In this document: positions 21,102 to 31,132 of the stretch, piece by piece
Layout of the letters: each line of letters begins with the position of its first letter
How positions within the stretch are numbered: position 1 is the stretch's first letter
Assembly: GCF_003026215.1 (NCBI RefSeq)
Contig: NZ_PYOC01000002.1
Span: 620,001 to 684,000, forward strand
Source: Photobacterium indicum
GTDB lineage: Bacteria > Pseudomonadota > Gammaproteobacteria > Enterobacterales > Vibrionaceae
Length of the DNA: 64,000 bases
Reading direction: 5' to 3'
Translations under genes and position numbers: made by a program
The notes under the pieces: model-generated
Database searches by the model: none
The model's input: the letters and a program-made list of their open reading frames with translations, nothing else
What the model was told of the DNA's origin: nothing

Positions 21102-21650
21102 TTAAATTACACCGCAAACTTTCTCAATGATGTCAGTGTTATAGTTCATCTTAACCATAAGCTGATCAACCATCTGACGTTTACGGTCAGTATTCGTATT
21201 CGTAATTACCCAGTAAGGTGTTTCTGGGATAGCTTTCGGCTTAGTCGTTTTACCACTCGCAAGTAAAGCTTCTTCGTTATCTGCAAAGTAAACGCGGGTA
21301 CGACCTTTAATTGCCGCAGCTTCAATGAAGCCTTCAGAATCGATGCGATAAAGTGAAGATAAGATCATCATAAATCGACCAATGGCTTTATCTTGTACCG
21401 CAAACTCATCAGAAATCAGCAACGTTCGCATTTCTTTAACACGATCAAGTTTCTGCTCATTTCCTGCGTCTTTGCTAACAACAATACCTTTTGGACGTAC
21501 TGGCACGACAACCTCAAGTTGCTGCTCTGCAGGTACCATTAACAAGCGACGCAAAATATCGGATGCACTTTCACCAATATGTTGGGTTTGGCTTGCGATA
21601 TAACGATATAGCTCTTCGTCTACCTCAATACTCTTCATCGTAGTGTTCAT
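21102..21650 (-). CDS. seqA: Negative modulator of replication initiation SeqA
   Basis: Binds hemimethylated GATC and sequesters oriC after initiation. The 182 residues have the N-terminal multimerisation helix ([32 protein letters not shown]) [motif spans residues 5-37], and the C-terminal DNA-binding region ending in [18 protein letters not shown] and [18 protein letters not shown]-type residues. The start at 21650 has GGAA upstream; a start at 21638 would match E. coli SeqA exactly. First gene of seqA-pgm. Confidence 0.97.
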   Translation of the reverse strand: MNTTMKSIEVDEELYRYIASQTQHIGESASDILRRLLMVPAEQQLEVVVPVRPKGIVVSKDAGNEQKLDRVKEMRTLLISDEFAVQDKAIGRFMMILSSLYRIDSEGFIEAAAIKGRTRVYFADNEEALLASGKTTKPKAIPETPYWVITNTNTDRKRQMVDQLMVKMNYNTDIIEKVCGVI

Positions 21651-21742
21651 TATCGTTCCGTTTAAAAATCACAGCGCGATTATACCGTGATCCGAGGTTA
21701 TACTCTACGGTAAATACCACACCTAATAAGAGAAAATAGTCA

Positions 21743-22507
21743 GTGAATCTTCATTATCGTGTTGAAGGCCAAGGAAAGGCGATCGTTTTGATCCATGGTT
21801 TGTTCGGAAGTTTAGATAATCTTGGGTTACTCGCTAGATCATTGAAAGATAATTATAAAGTGATCAGCGTGGATCTTCGAAATCATGGTAAGTCTGCACA
21901 TACCGACACATTCACTTATCGAGATATGGCCAATGACGTGCTTGCCGTTATTGATGAATTGAATATTGAGCAATTTTCGGTTGTTGGTCACTCTATGGGT
22001 GGAAAAGTAGCCATGGCGCTCAGTGAAGTAGCAACCACACGTCTTGATCACTTAATGATTCTTGATATGGCCCCTGTGCACTATCATGTTCATCGCCATG
22101 AAAATGTGTTTGCAGGTCTACGCGAAGTGGCTAAGCATACCGTTCATAAGCGAAGTGAGGCTGAAGTTTACCTCGCTAAGCATGTGCTTGAACCGGGCGT
22201 TCGTCAGTTTTTATTGAAGTCATTTGCAAAAGATGGTGATAGCTATAATTGGCGATTTAATGTAGAAGGATTAATTGCGAATTACGCTACAATTATGGGC
22301 TGGAATGACGTCTTACCTTTTATTGGAAAAACATTATTCATAAAAGGACAAGAATCAGAATACATATTGCCCGAGCACCGTGAAAAAATTGCTCTACAGT
22401 TTCCCCATGCTAAGGCACACATGGTCGCAAACACAGGTCACTGGCTACATGCAGAAAAACCTGAAACCGTAAATCGTATCATTCTCAGCTTTTTGCAGCG
22501 CCCTTAA
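21743..22507 (+). CDS. ybfF: Alpha/beta-hydrolase esterase YbfF
   Basis: Acyl-CoA/ester hydrolase family protein of 254 residues. Nucleophile elbow GHSMGGK, oxyanion loop HGLFGS, and a C-terminal catalytic His in NTGHWLHAEKP are visible. The start is GTG with AAGAGA upstream. It is divergent from seqA, as in E. coli. The physiological substrate is unknown. Confidence 0.93.
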   Translation: MNLHYRVEGQGKAIVLIHGLFGSLDNLGLLARSLKDNYKVISVDLRNHGKSAHTDTFTYRDMANDVLAVIDELNIEQFSVVGHSMGGKVAMALSEVATTRLDHLMILDMAPVHYHVHRHENVFAGLREVAKHTVHKRSEAEVYLAKHVLEPGVRQFLLKSFAKDGDSYNWRFNVEGLIANYATIMGWNDVLPFIGKTLFIKGQESEYILPEHREKIALQFPHAKAHMVANTGHWLHAEKPETVNRIILSFLQRP

Positions 22508-22570
22508 CATTAACAGTGAGCGTCTGTCGTGATATAGTGCGCGCCTAGTTCGATTGTTGTAAGGGATGAT

Positions 22571-22792
22571 ATGTTATATGAGTATATGGACTTGCTTGAA
22601 TCTATTGGACTAGATTTGCTTTTTGCTTCAATATTTTTCTTTATTGGCATGGCAATTAAAGATGTATTAAAGCAAGGTAACGTTCCTCCTTTTGGCCGCA
22701 AAATCGTTTGGATGGTGCTATTTTTAGGATGTGCGGGCTTTATCACTAAAGGTCTGATTCAGATCAGCTGGGAAGGCGCAGGCCTAGGCTAA
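22571..22792 (+). CDS. DUF2788 family small membrane protein
   Basis: 73 residues with two predicted membrane helices (LDLLFASIFFFIGMAIKDVL and IVWMVLFLGCAGFITKGLI) joined by a short polar loop, a form typical of DUF2788. AAGGGATGAT precedes the ATG. It lies 63 bases after ybfF and before fldA, an order known in vibrios. No function is established. Confidence 0.85.
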   Translation: MLYEYMDLLESIGLDLLFASIFFFIGMAIKDVLKQGNVPPFGRKIVWMVLFLGCAGFITKGLIQISWEGAGLG

Positions 22793-22956
22793 ATTTCAAT
22801 AGCTTGATGCATTTAACATGCATCGAGTTATGCTCATTATTATGAGCACATGATGATCTAACGATTATCACTAAACATTTCGGGTTTAATCCTGATCTAA
22901 TTTATGTAAACCGTTAACGATAACGGTCAACAACTAATAAATGGGTAATCTCTACT

Positions 22957-23484
22957 ATGGCGAGTGTTGGACTCTTCTTTGGTAGCGACACAGGCAATAC
23001 CGAAGCTGTCGCGAAAATGATTCAAAAACAACTAGGCAAAAACTTAGTTGAAGTAAAAGATATCGCTAAAAGCAGCAAAGAAGATATTGATAATTTTGAT
23101 CTACTGCTTCTAGGTATCCCTACTTGGTACTATGGTGAAGCACAGTGTGATTGGGATGATTTCTTCCCTGAACTAGAGAATATTGACTTCTCAACAAAGC
23201 TTGTTGCTATCTTTGGTTGTGGTGACCAAGAAGATTATGCAGAATATTTCTGCGATGCGATGGGTACTGTACGTGACATTGTTGAAGGACGTGGCGCAAC
23301 AATTGTTGGTCATTTCTCTACTGAAGGCTTTGAATTTGAAGCCTCTAAAGCACTTGCTGATGACAACCACTTTGTTGGTTTATGTGTTGACGAAGACCGT
23401 CAACCAGAATTAACTGAAGAACGTGTTGAAAAATGGGTTAAGCAAATTTTTGAAGAAATGTGTCTTGCTGAACTAGCAGACTAA
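22957..23484 (+). CDS. fldA: Flavodoxin FldA
   Basis: FMN electron carrier of 175 residues; FMN phosphate-binding loop GSDTGNTEAVAK, then GIPTWYYGEAQCDWDDFF and the isoalloxazine loop GCGDQEDYAEYFCDAMG. It supplies electrons to enzymes such as those of Fe-S and biotin synthesis. fldA lies a short way upstream of fur, as in E. coli and vibrios. Two small hairpins (22806-22824, 22831-22848) lie in the 164-base leader. Confidence 0.97.
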   Translation: MASVGLFFGSDTGNTEAVAKMIQKQLGKNLVEVKDIAKSSKEDIDNFDLLLLGIPTWYYGEAQCDWDDFFPELENIDFSTKLVAIFGCGDQEDYAEYFCDAMGTVRDIVEGRGATIVGHFSTEGFEFEASKALADDNHFVGLCVDEDRQPELTEERVEKWVKQIFEEMCLAELAD

Positions 23485-23502
23485 TCAATTTGCTCCTATG
23501 TT

Positions 23503-23531
23503 AAAAACGCGCTTTAAGAGCGCGTTTTTTT
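23503..23531 (+). terminator. Terminator after fldA
   Basis: Stem AAAAACGCGCT / AGCGCGTTTTT with loop TTAAG and T-run, 19 bases after the fldA stop. Confidence 0.92.
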
Positions 23532-23542
23532 ATGCCTCTACT

Positions 23543-23948
23543 TTACACAGCTTCACTTTGCACTTCAGCACTCACCTCTTCCATAGAATCACTGTCAGTT
23601 TCTATCGGGCGGCATTTAGGCTTTTTACGAATATACAGTACTCGTCGAACTGTAGAGACAACTTCACCTTTATCGTTATACACATTAACAATAAACTCGG
23701 GAAAATATTTATCACCATTAGACGTATATCCCCATTAACATCAGGGTATAAACAGGATCAGTCAGTGAAAAAATACTCCTACCATATTGGATGCGATTAG
23801 CATTCTTATTCCACCACCTTAGCTTCAACTTAATTTTCACACAGCGAAAGTCGTCGCTGATATGAACGATTCGAATGCCTGCCCCCCAAAATGGTGGCCA
23901 AATATTCAACGCAGATCTCACAATTCGAGGCGTATAATACTTAAATAT
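23543..23948 (-). pseudogene. Decayed DUF4442 (hotdog-fold, PaaI-like) gene with internal deletion
   Basis: Minus-strand reading from 23948 gives IFKYYTPRIVRSALNIWPP, then FWGAGIRIVHISDDF, KLKLRWWNKNANRIQYG and FSLTDPVYTLMLM, the N-terminal half of DUF4442 proteins. The frame then closes (TAA at 23718). In the next frame SNGDKYFPEFIVNVY and EVVSTVRRVLYIRKKPK, the family's C-terminal strand pair, runs to a stop at 23543. The middle of the domain, roughly 50-60 residues, is missing. The expected start codon is ATA at 23946-23948, with AAGGA eight bases upstream, as if ATG had mutated. Two independent lesions make this a dead gene. Confidence 0.8.
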
Positions 23949-24146
23949 AGTCTTAATCCTTATTGACTGTTACGACGAGGAACTCTATACATTTCTTTAA
24001 CATTTTTACAAACTAAAGAAAATTTGCATAACTCATAGATTCATTGCCGTTTAAGGTTTATTGTTATCTTATCGTCCCTTATAATGAACAGATATGGGGA
24101 AAGACTACTGCATTTCATTTTTGCAGGTAGCCAATAGGAAACTCAG

Positions 24147-24593
24147 ATGTCAGATAATAATCACGCACTTAAGCAAGCAGGCTTAAAAGTCACACTTCCT
24201 CGTTTAAAAATTTTGGAAGTGTTGCAACAACCTGATTGCCAACATATCAGTGCGGAAGACTTGTATAAGAAATTGATCGATATTGGTGAAGAAATTGGTC
24301 TTGCTACAGTTTATCGTGTACTAAACCAATTTGATGATGCTGGTATTGTTACACGCCATCACTTTGAAGGTGGTAAATCTGTTTTCGAATTAGCGACTCA
24401 ACATCACCATGATCACCTAGTTTGTCTCGATTGTGGCAAAGTTATCGAATTTTCTGATGAAATCATTGAAGAACGTCAGAAAGCAATTGCAGCTAGCTTT
24501 AATGTTCGCTTAACAAATCACAGCCTATATCTTTATGGTCACTGTATTGAAGGCGATTGTAATTCAGATCCAAGCCTTCACGAAGCTAAATGA
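24147..24593 (+). CDS. fur: Ferric uptake regulator Fur
   Basis: Fe(II)-sensing repressor of iron uptake genes, 148 residues. Winged-helix region LPRLKILEVLQQP...ATVYRVLNQF, regulatory metal site HHHDHLVCLDCGKVIEF, and a later GHCIEGDC. TATAAT at 24080-24085 is a candidate -10. It probably controls feoAB at the other end of this window. Confidence 0.98.
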   Translation: MSDNNHALKQAGLKVTLPRLKILEVLQQPDCQHISAEDLYKKLIDIGEEIGLATVYRVLNQFDDAGIVTRHHFEGGKSVFELATQHHHDHLVCLDCGKVIEFSDEIIEERQKAIAASFNVRLTNHSLYLYGHCIEGDCNSDPSLHEAK

Positions 24594-24638
24594 ATATTTA
24601 AGCATAAATCCTTACTTCTGCTAATACAAAGTAAGCAT

Positions 24639-24667
24639 AAAAAAACCAGCCAAATGGCTGGTTTTTT
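24639..24667 (+). terminator. Terminator after fur
   Basis: Stem AAAAAACCAGCC / GGCTGGTTTTTT with loop AAAT. It also faces the end of glnS and works in both directions. Confidence 0.92.
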
Positions 24668-24710
24668 ATTAGACAAATAAAGCCGACTATTCAATCAGCT
24701 TTATTGGTGA

Positions 24711-26378
24711 TTAATCACCAATTTTTGCCCATGTATCACGTAAGCCTACGGTACGGTTAAATACTAGTTTCTCTGCTAAAGAGTCTTTGCTATCAACACA
24801 GAAGTAGCCTGTACGCTCAAACTGAAACGCTTTTTCTGCTACGGCTACTTTTAAGCTTGGCTCAACAAAACCATTAAGCACTGTTAATGATTCAGGGTTA
24901 ATCACTGAAACGAAATCATCTGATGCTGCTGGGTTAGCAACAGTAAATAGACGATCGTAAAGACGAATTTCTGCCGGTAAACCTGCATCTGCAGATACCC
25001 AATGAATAACACCTTTCACTTTACGGCCATCAGATGGATTCACACCTAATGTTTCATTATCGTAAGTACAGTAAATGGTCGTAATATTACCTTCTGCATC
25101 TTTTTCGATACGTTCAGCTTTAATTACGTAAGCGCCACGTAAACGCACTTCTTTGCCTAACACTAAACGCTTGTATTTTTTATTCGCTTCTTCGCGGAAA
25201 TCTTCACGTTCAATCCAAACTTCACGCGTAAATGGTACTTCACGCGTTCCCATTTCTGGTTTACTTGGGTGATTGCTCACTGTTAAGACTTCTGCATCAC
25301 CAGTAAAGTTTTCAATCACAACTTTAACAGGATCAAGAACAGCCATTGCACGTGGTGCATTTTCATTCAAATCATCACGAATACATGACTCTAGTGAGCT
25401 CATTTCGATGGTGTTTTCTTGCTTAGTAACACCAATACGTTTACAGAATTCACGAATAGATGCAGACGTAAAACCACGACGGCGTAAACCAGAAACAGTT
25501 GGCATACGTGGATCGTCCCAACCAGACACCAAGTTATCAGTGACTAATTGATTAAGCTTACGCTTAGACATTACCGTATATTCAAGATTTAAACGGCTAA
25601 ACTCATACTGGCGAGGTTGGCAATCAATCGTAATATTATCCAAAACCCAATCGTATAAACGACGGTTATCTTGGAACTCAAGCGTACAAATCGAGTGCGT
25701 AATACCTTCTAGCGCATCAGAAATACAGTGTGTGAAGTCGTACATCGGGTAGATACACCACTTATCACCTGTTTGGTGATGAGTCGCGAAGCGAACACGA
25801 TAAATAACAGGATCACGCAACACCATAAAAGATGAAGCCATATCGATCTTAGCGCGAAGAGACATAACGCCTTCTTCAACCTCACCGTTCTTCATTTTTT
25901 CGAACAGTTCAAGGTTTTCAGCAACGCTACGGTCACGGTATGGGCTTGGTTTACCAGGCTCTGTTAAGTTGCCACGGTATTCACGCATTTGCTCTGGACT
26001 TAGCTCATCAACATACGCTAAGCCTTTATTAATTAATTCAACTGCAAACCCGTATAGCTTATCGAAATAGTTTGATGAATAACAAATCTCACCGCTCCAA
26101 TCAAAGCCCAACCAGTTAACATCGTTCTTAATTGACTCAACGTATTCGATGTCTTCTTTTTCAGGGTTAGTGTCGTCAAAACGTAAATTACATTGACCCT
26201 GATAGTCCTGAGCAATACCGAAGTTCAAACAAATAGATTTAGCATGGCCGATATGCAGGTAACCATTCGGTTCCGGCGGGAATCGGGTATGAACGCTTTT
26301 ATGTTTGCCACTATCTAAATCCGCATCAATAATTTGGCGGATAAAGTTAGTTGGACGAGCTTCAGATTCACTCATCAA
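24711..26378 (-). CDS. glnS: Glutaminyl-tRNA synthetase
   Basis: Class I aminoacyl-tRNA synthetase, 555 residues as in E. coli. HIGH-type motif [14 protein letters not shown] near residue 35-48 and KMSKS-type VMSKRKLN in the middle; the two beta-barrel anticodon domains fill the C-terminal half. Monocistronic: convergent with fur and preceded by its own promoter region. Confidence 0.98.
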   Translation of the reverse strand: MMSESEARPTNFIRQIIDADLDSGKHKSVHTRFPPEPNGYLHIGHAKSICLNFGIAQDYQGQCNLRFDDTNPEKEDIEYVESIKNDVNWLGFDWSGEICYSSNYFDKLYGFAVELINKGLAYVDELSPEQMREYRGNLTEPGKPSPYRDRSVAENLELFEKMKNGEVEEGVMSLRAKIDMASSFMVLRDPVIYRVRFATHHQTGDKWCIYPMYDFTHCISDALEGITHSICTLEFQDNRRLYDWVLDNITIDCQPRQYEFSRLNLEYTVMSKRKLNQLVTDNLVSGWDDPRMPTVSGLRRRGFTSASIREFCKRIGVTKQENTIEMSSLESCIRDDLNENAPRAMAVLDPVKVVIENFTGDAEVLTVSNHPSKPEMGTREVPFTREVWIEREDFREEANKKYKRLVLGKEVRLRGAYVIKAERIEKDAEGNITTIYCTYDNETLGVNPSDGRKVKGVIHWVSADAGLPAEIRLYDRLFTVANPAASDDFVSVINPESLTVLNGFVEPSLKVAVAEKAFQFERTGYFCVDSKDSLAEKLVFNRTVGLRDTWAKIGD

Positions 26379-26474
26379 TTACACCTCGTGTGCTTACAGG
26401 ATTTTAGAACTGACTATGATCCATAAATATGGGTCACGACTCAACAATTAGTATGCTTTGTTTACCAATATATA

Positions 26475-26500
26475 TAAAAAAACCCCGCAGAAGCGGGGTA
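26475..26500 (-). terminator. Terminator of the nagE-chitobiase transcript
   Basis: Stem ACCCCGC / GCGGGGT with loop AGAA and, on the minus strand, a run of seven T. It is the last of five hairpins after the chitobiase stop (26523-26541, 26592-26613, 26631-26670, 26672-26690). Confidence 0.85.
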
Positions 26501-26522
26501 AATAGAACTATTACATTCTTTA

Positions 26523-26690
26523 TGACCCTAAATGAGGGTCAAAACAACAACATTCCAGTCAGGAATTCACATGAAGGATGAATTACCGAATCCTTAAATC
26601 TGACAATTTAAGGTACGAAACTACAACAGCAGCTTCTTAATAAGCTCTGGGGAGAGCTTATTAAGAAGCTGGCGAGAGAACCTCTCTCGC
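26523..26690 (-). repeat. Row of four hairpins in the chitobiase 3' region
   Basis: Perfect inverted repeats at 26523-26541 (TGACCCT / AGGGTCA), 26592-26613 (CCTTAAAT / ATTTAAGG), 26631-26670 (18-base arms, loop GGGG) and 26672-26690 (GCGAGAG / CTCTCGC). None but the neighbouring 26475 hairpin has a U-run. They would fold the 3' untranslated part of the transcript into a structured tail of about 230 bases. Confidence 0.75.
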
Positions 26691-26730
26691 ACAACTTTAT
26701 TTTAAATCGTTAGTCGGAACATTCATCAAA

Positions 26731-29403
26731 TTACAACGATGTTACTCGACTAAAGCGTAAACCATTCGCACTCACGGCACGCACCGATACATCACCCGAG
26801 ATGACCGGCTGAGCATCATGGTTATAAGTATTCCAGCTATCACCCCCATCGGTTGAATACTGTAATTTAAGACCAGGCATACTCACGTTCATTTGTAATC
26901 TACCGTTTTCAATTTTCGCACCAGGAACGGGAACGCGATATTGAATACCTGCCGCATCTAGCTTCGCTAATTCACGCTGACCTACTACGTTGGCAAAACG
27001 TGCCCACTCAGTATTAAGCGCCTCTTTATTCACGAAATTAGTTTGCTGTGAATACTCAACGCCAGCTTTGTAATCCACTTCCCACTCAGCTTTATGCCAA
27101 GCACGCTCTGCAGCCGCTAAAACACGTGGGAATACCATGAATTCATATTGTTCATCGGTACGTACAGTTTCACTCCAAAGCTGAGCTGATAAGCCATAGA
27201 AGCCTTTGTATTCTGCCGCGCCTTTGCTCGCAAAACCGTTACCATCCCGATCGAGTGACGTTTCAGCATTTTGTGGCAAGTTTTCTGGTGCGAAACCAAA
27301 CATTTTACGCGTATCTGTCGCACGTGTTGCCCAGTAGTAACCTCGCTCTTCTGGATCCACTTCGTATGGCATATCCATGTAAACATAATCAGGACTAGAT
27401 ATGATTAGATCGTAGCCTTTAGCTGACCAATCATAAGCTGAAGCACCGCCGCCCCAGTAAAGTACATCCCAGAAGTTCACCCGCACATTATCGGTTGCGA
27501 AAGCTTCTGCATCCTTTGAGTACTTCAAGCCATCTTGCCATGCTTGGAAGTTTTCAATACCTTGATCTGCCACTAACTGGCTAACACGCTCTGCAAAATA
27601 ACTAGGTAAGTGATCATAATCTGCCACGGTACCGTCATTAATTGTCTGCTGGCACATTGGTGATTTTGCAAATGGCTTATCTTGTAGAGATAGGTCAAGA
27701 TCGCCCTTCCAAGCCACTTTTTCTACCGAGTTTATATCTTGGAAGCCAGCACCTTGTTTAATATTTTTGGCCTCATCACCACCGAAGTGCCACGTATTTA
27801 GAGGCATGCCCGCAGCTTTGTGCATTGCAGCCATTTCGGTGATCACTTTATCGACGAAAGCAACCGATGAATCCATACATGGGTTAATGAAGCTACGCTT
27901 GTCATAAAATTGCACTGTCGTCACATTGGATGTGTCTTGCGGGTCCATCAAGCGATATTGATTGGCTGCTTCCATATCACCCGTAGCAGCTAAACGCTTA
28001 TAACGTGCTTCCATTGACACTACCGCAGCACGAGCGTGCGCAGGCATATCAATTTCAGGAATCACTTCAATGCCGCGTGCTTTCGCGTACATTAAGATAT
28101 CAATGTAGTCTTGCTTCGAGTAAAAACCAGATCCAAAGTTATCTGATGCTGGGCCAGAACCTAACTGAGGCAACACACACTGTGTTTCTGATAAGTCATG
28201 ACAACGATTAGAACCGATATCCGTTAGTTCAGGTAAACCTGGAATTTCGATACGCCAACCTTCATCATCAGTCAGGTGGAAATGGAATTTGTTCATCTTA
28301 TACGCTGACATTTGATCTAACGTACGAAGAATGGCTGCCTTAGAGTGGAAATTACGGCCCACATCAACCATTACACCACGGTAATCAAAACGTGGAGCAT
28401 CGCTGATTTTAACCGTCGGAATAGTATTCTTATCACCCGTTGTCATCAACGAAATCAATGACTGCATACCATAGAAAGCACCTTGGTAATTATAACCAAC
28501 AATGTACGTCGCATCTTTACGGACATCTAATTGGTAAGCGCCTTCTATCTTTTGTTCTTTCGTAAATCGCGTTGGGTCTAGACTCACTTTTACCGCGTAT
28601 TTTCCTTCCGTGTTTACGCCTAACATCTCTAAACGATCATTTAGCGCAACCATCATGCTGCCTGGAATCGCTTCATTTTCAATATTAATGCCACCAGCTA
28701 ATGATATTGAATCACCCGTTAGCTGAGTACTCAAAGGCGTAGGAATAATTGATCCTGCAAGCTCTTCTTTTGCAATGAGATTAACGTCGTTATTTTTTTC
28801 GAAGCGAGACTGAGCAGTAGCCAATACATTATTGTCATCAGGCGTACGCTTCCAGTTATCACCAGAAATAGGTGTTAAGTATGCAGATGGATCTTCAGCA
28901 TCAGTACTTTTGATTGTTTTAGGCTTGGCATCACCCGATACAACATAAGCACGAGGCATATAATCATTTTCAAATAACGTCCAGTACTCACCTATGTATG
29001 GGATAACAACAGTCTCGCCTTCGGCAAAACCATCAAATTTATCGGTTGGTTCTAGCGTATGTAAATCGCCAGTGACATGTGTGATTTTAAACTGGTCATT
29101 CTGAACATCCAAGATCATGCGGATACTGTGGAAATAGATAGTCCAATCTTTGCTATCAACAGCTGGGCCATTATTTACCAGCGTCAAATTAATTAAATCG
29201 CACGATGCCCATTCTGCATTCAATTCCTGGCACTTCAGGCCTTCATTTGCACCGTGATTTGTAACAAGTTCATAATTAACATCAAGATTCTCAGCAAGGT
29301 TGTTTACAACGTTTTGTTCAGGCGAACCTTGTGATGCACACCCTGTTACTGCTAATGCAATAACAGATGCTAGCGCTGTTAATTTAAAAGAAATAAAACT
29401 CAT
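26731..29403 (-). CDS. chb: Chitobiase / beta-N-acetylhexosaminidase, lipoprotein (GH20)
   Basis: Hydrolyses chitobiose and short chitin oligomers to GlcNAc. 890 residues: lipoprotein signal ending ALAVTGCASQ (lipid on Cys22), an N-terminal CHB_HEX carbohydrate-binding-like domain, the GH20b domain, the GH20 barrel with catalytic Asp-Glu in WHFGGDEAKN, and a small C-terminal domain (LQYSTDGGDSWNTY). It is placed in the outer membrane or periplasm. GGGAG precedes the ATG. It lies 153 bases after nagE in the same orientation, so the product GlcNAc enters by the neighbouring PTS. Named after the V. harveyi chitobiase; specificity inferred. Confidence 0.95.
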   Translation of the reverse strand: MSFISFKLTALASVIALAVTGCASQGSPEQNVVNNLAENLDVNYELVTNHGANEGLKCQELNAEWASCDLINLTLVNNGPAVDSKDWTIYFHSIRMILDVQNDQFKITHVTGDLHTLEPTDKFDGFAEGETVVIPYIGEYWTLFENDYMPRAYVVSGDAKPKTIKSTDAEDPSAYLTPISGDNWKRTPDDNNVLATAQSRFEKNNDVNLIAKEELAGSIIPTPLSTQLTGDSISLAGGINIENEAIPGSMMVALNDRLEMLGVNTEGKYAVKVSLDPTRFTKEQKIEGAYQLDVRKDATYIVGYNYQGAFYGMQSLISLMTTGDKNTIPTVKISDAPRFDYRGVMVDVGRNFHSKAAILRTLDQMSAYKMNKFHFHLTDDEGWRIEIPGLPELTDIGSNRCHDLSETQCVLPQLGSGPASDNFGSGFYSKQDYIDILMYAKARGIEVIPEIDMPAHARAAVVSMEARYKRLAATGDMEAANQYRLMDPQDTSNVTTVQFYDKRSFINPCMDSSVAFVDKVITEMAAMHKAAGMPLNTWHFGGDEAKNIKQGAGFQDINSVEKVAWKGDLDLSLQDKPFAKSPMCQQTINDGTVADYDHLPSYFAERVSQLVADQGIENFQAWQDGLKYSKDAEAFATDNVRVNFWDVLYWGGGASAYDWSAKGYDLIISSPDYVYMDMPYEVDPEERGYYWATRATDTRKMFGFAPENLPQNAETSLDRDGNGFASKGAAEYKGFYGLSAQLWSETVRTDEQYEFMVFPRVLAAAERAWHKAEWEVDYKAGVEYSQQTNFVNKEALNTEWARFANVVGQRELAKLDAAGIQYRVPVPGAKIENGRLQMNVSMPGLKLQYSTDGGDSWNTYNHDAQPVISGDVSVRAVSANGLRFSRVTSL

Positions 29404-29472
29404 GATTTGTCTCCCGAAGCCCCCCGTAAAGGGGAATTTTAATCGAGGCCTTAAATGTTAGGCACTCAAAAT

Positions 29473-29510
29473 AACGGTCTCCTATTCTCTTTGAGAATGT
29501 GGAGACCGTT
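29473..29510 (-). other. Strong hairpin between nagE and chitobiase genes
   Basis: Outer arms AACGGTCTCC / GGAGACCGTT (ten bases) and inner arms ATTCTC / GAGAAT make an almost continuous stem, followed on the minus strand by TATTTT. It can act as a partial terminator or as an RNA stabiliser that lowers chitobiase expression relative to nagE. Confidence 0.65.
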
Positions 29511-29556
29511 TAATTTAAAAATAAAGCTTTGTTACGTTACTTAAGAATTTAAGTAA

Positions 29557-31047
29557 TTAAGGCAGTTTTACAGCAGATAGGTCTTCTGAAGCTGGGATAC
29601 GTTTCATTTCACCAGCAACTATTTCAGCAAGAGGACCAAGGATAACCTGTAGGTTGTTTGAACCTAATTTAACCACACCCATTGCACCTAGCGCTTTTAG
29701 TGTCTTTTCATTAGCAAGACTGCTGTCTTTCAATGTTAGACGTAGACGCGTGATACATGCATCGATGTTTTCAAGGTTACCGTGACCACCAAGTGCTTTA
29801 AGGTACTGCTTAGCAAGCTCACCCGTTTCTTTTGAACCAGTCACACCGCTCTCTTCTACTTCGTCATCCTCACGACCAGGTGTCTTAAGGTTAAACTTAA
29901 CGATAACTGTACGGAAGATTGCGTAGTAAAGACCAAAGAACACGAAACCTTGAAGAATTAGCATGTACCAGTTCGTTGCTAGTGGGTTACGTGACTGTAG
30001 AACCATATCGACAAGACCAGCCGAGAAGCCGAAGCCTGAAACCCAGTGCATTGAAGCGGCGATATAAACAGAAAGACCGGTTAATACTGCGTGTACTACA
30101 TATAGACCTGGTGCTAGGAACATGAATGCAAATTCTAGCGGCTCAGTAACACCTGTAAAGAATGATGCGAAACCTGCAGCAATCATAATTGATGCTACTT
30201 TTTCTTTGTTCTTCGCTTTAGATGTGTGGTACATCGCAAGTGCAGCACCAGGTAGACCAAACATCATGATTGGGAAGAAACCACCCATGTACATACCTGT
30301 AACACCAGGAATCGCAACACCTGAATCAATAGACGCCTGACCACCAAGGAAGTTAGGTAAATCATTAATACCAGCAACGTCAAACCAGAATACTGAGTTT
30401 AATGCGTGGTGTAGACCAACAGGGATTAGTAGACGGTTGAAGAATGCATAGATACCGGCACCCACTTCACCCATACCTTGGATACCTTCACCGAAGTGCA
30501 CTAAGCCACCGTACACTGATGGCCAAACGTACATAAGTACAAAGGCAATAAAGATACCAGCAACAGACGTTAGAATGGGTACTAAACGTTTGCCAGAGAA
30601 GAACGCAAGTGCTTTATGTAGCTCTACAGTATGATAACGATTGTAAATTTCCGCAGATATGATACCTACAAGGATACCAACAAATTGGTTTTCAATTTTA
30701 CCAAATGCAGCAGGAACTGCGCTTGGGTCGATACCTTGAATTTGTGCAACTGCGCCTGGTGCTAGAAGCGTTGTAACAACTAGGTAACCAACGAAGCCAG
30801 AAAGTGCTGCTGCACCGTCTTTGTCTTTCGACATACCATACGCAACACCAACGGCGAATAGTACAGACATGTTATCGATGATTGCAGCACCTGATTTAAT
30901 CAAAAAAGCTGCAAGTGCACTGTTTGCACCCCAACCATTTGGATCTATCCAGTAACCAATACCCATTAAAATTGCAGCAGCAGGTAGCGTTGCTACCGGC
31001 ACCATCAGTGCTTTACCTACTTTTTGAAAATATCCAAGAATATTCAC
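29557..31047 (-). CDS. nagE: PTS N-acetylglucosamine transporter EIICB (NagE without EIIA)
   Basis: Imports and phosphorylates GlcNAc to GlcNAc-6-P. 496 residues: membrane EIIC (MNILGYFQKVGKALMVPVATLPAAAILMG start region, then VGLHHALNSVFWF and FFTGVTEPLEF), then EIIB with active Cys in NIDACITRLRL. E. coli NagE is about 150 residues longer because it carries its own EIIA; that domain is absent here, so the protein must be phosphorylated by a separate EIIA such as Crr. It is divergent from nagBAC. Confidence 0.95.
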   Translation of the reverse strand: MNILGYFQKVGKALMVPVATLPAAAILMGIGYWIDPNGWGANSALAAFLIKSGAAIIDNMSVLFAVGVAYGMSKDKDGAAALSGFVGYLVVTTLLAPGAVAQIQGIDPSAVPAAFGKIENQFVGILVGIISAEIYNRYHTVELHKALAFFSGKRLVPILTSVAGIFIAFVLMYVWPSVYGGLVHFGEGIQGMGEVGAGIYAFFNRLLIPVGLHHALNSVFWFDVAGINDLPNFLGGQASIDSGVAIPGVTGMYMGGFFPIMMFGLPGAALAMYHTSKAKNKEKVASIMIAAGFASFFTGVTEPLEFAFMFLAPGLYVVHAVLTGLSVYIAASMHWVSGFGFSAGLVDMVLQSRNPLATNWYMLILQGFVFFGLYYAIFRTVIVKFNLKTPGREDDEVEESGVTGSKETGELAKQYLKALGGHGNLENIDACITRLRLTLKDSSLANEKTLKALGAMGVVKLGSNNLQVILGPLAEIVAGEMKRIPASEDLSAVKLP

Positions 31048-31132
31048 CCTTAGTTCCCCCTATGGCTCTCTTAGAATTTGAAATGGACAACTTTTTTTCG
31101 TTATCCGATTAAGTCCTTTGCAGTTTATGAAA

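Noticed and set aside
22806-22848. Two small hairpins before fldA as a possible riboswitch
   Set aside because: They are simple short stems without the conserved core of any riboswitch class known to me.
23498-23800. 100-codon plus-strand frame after fldA
   Set aside because: It runs through the fldA terminator and is antisense to the DUF4442 remnant, which explains the sequence better.
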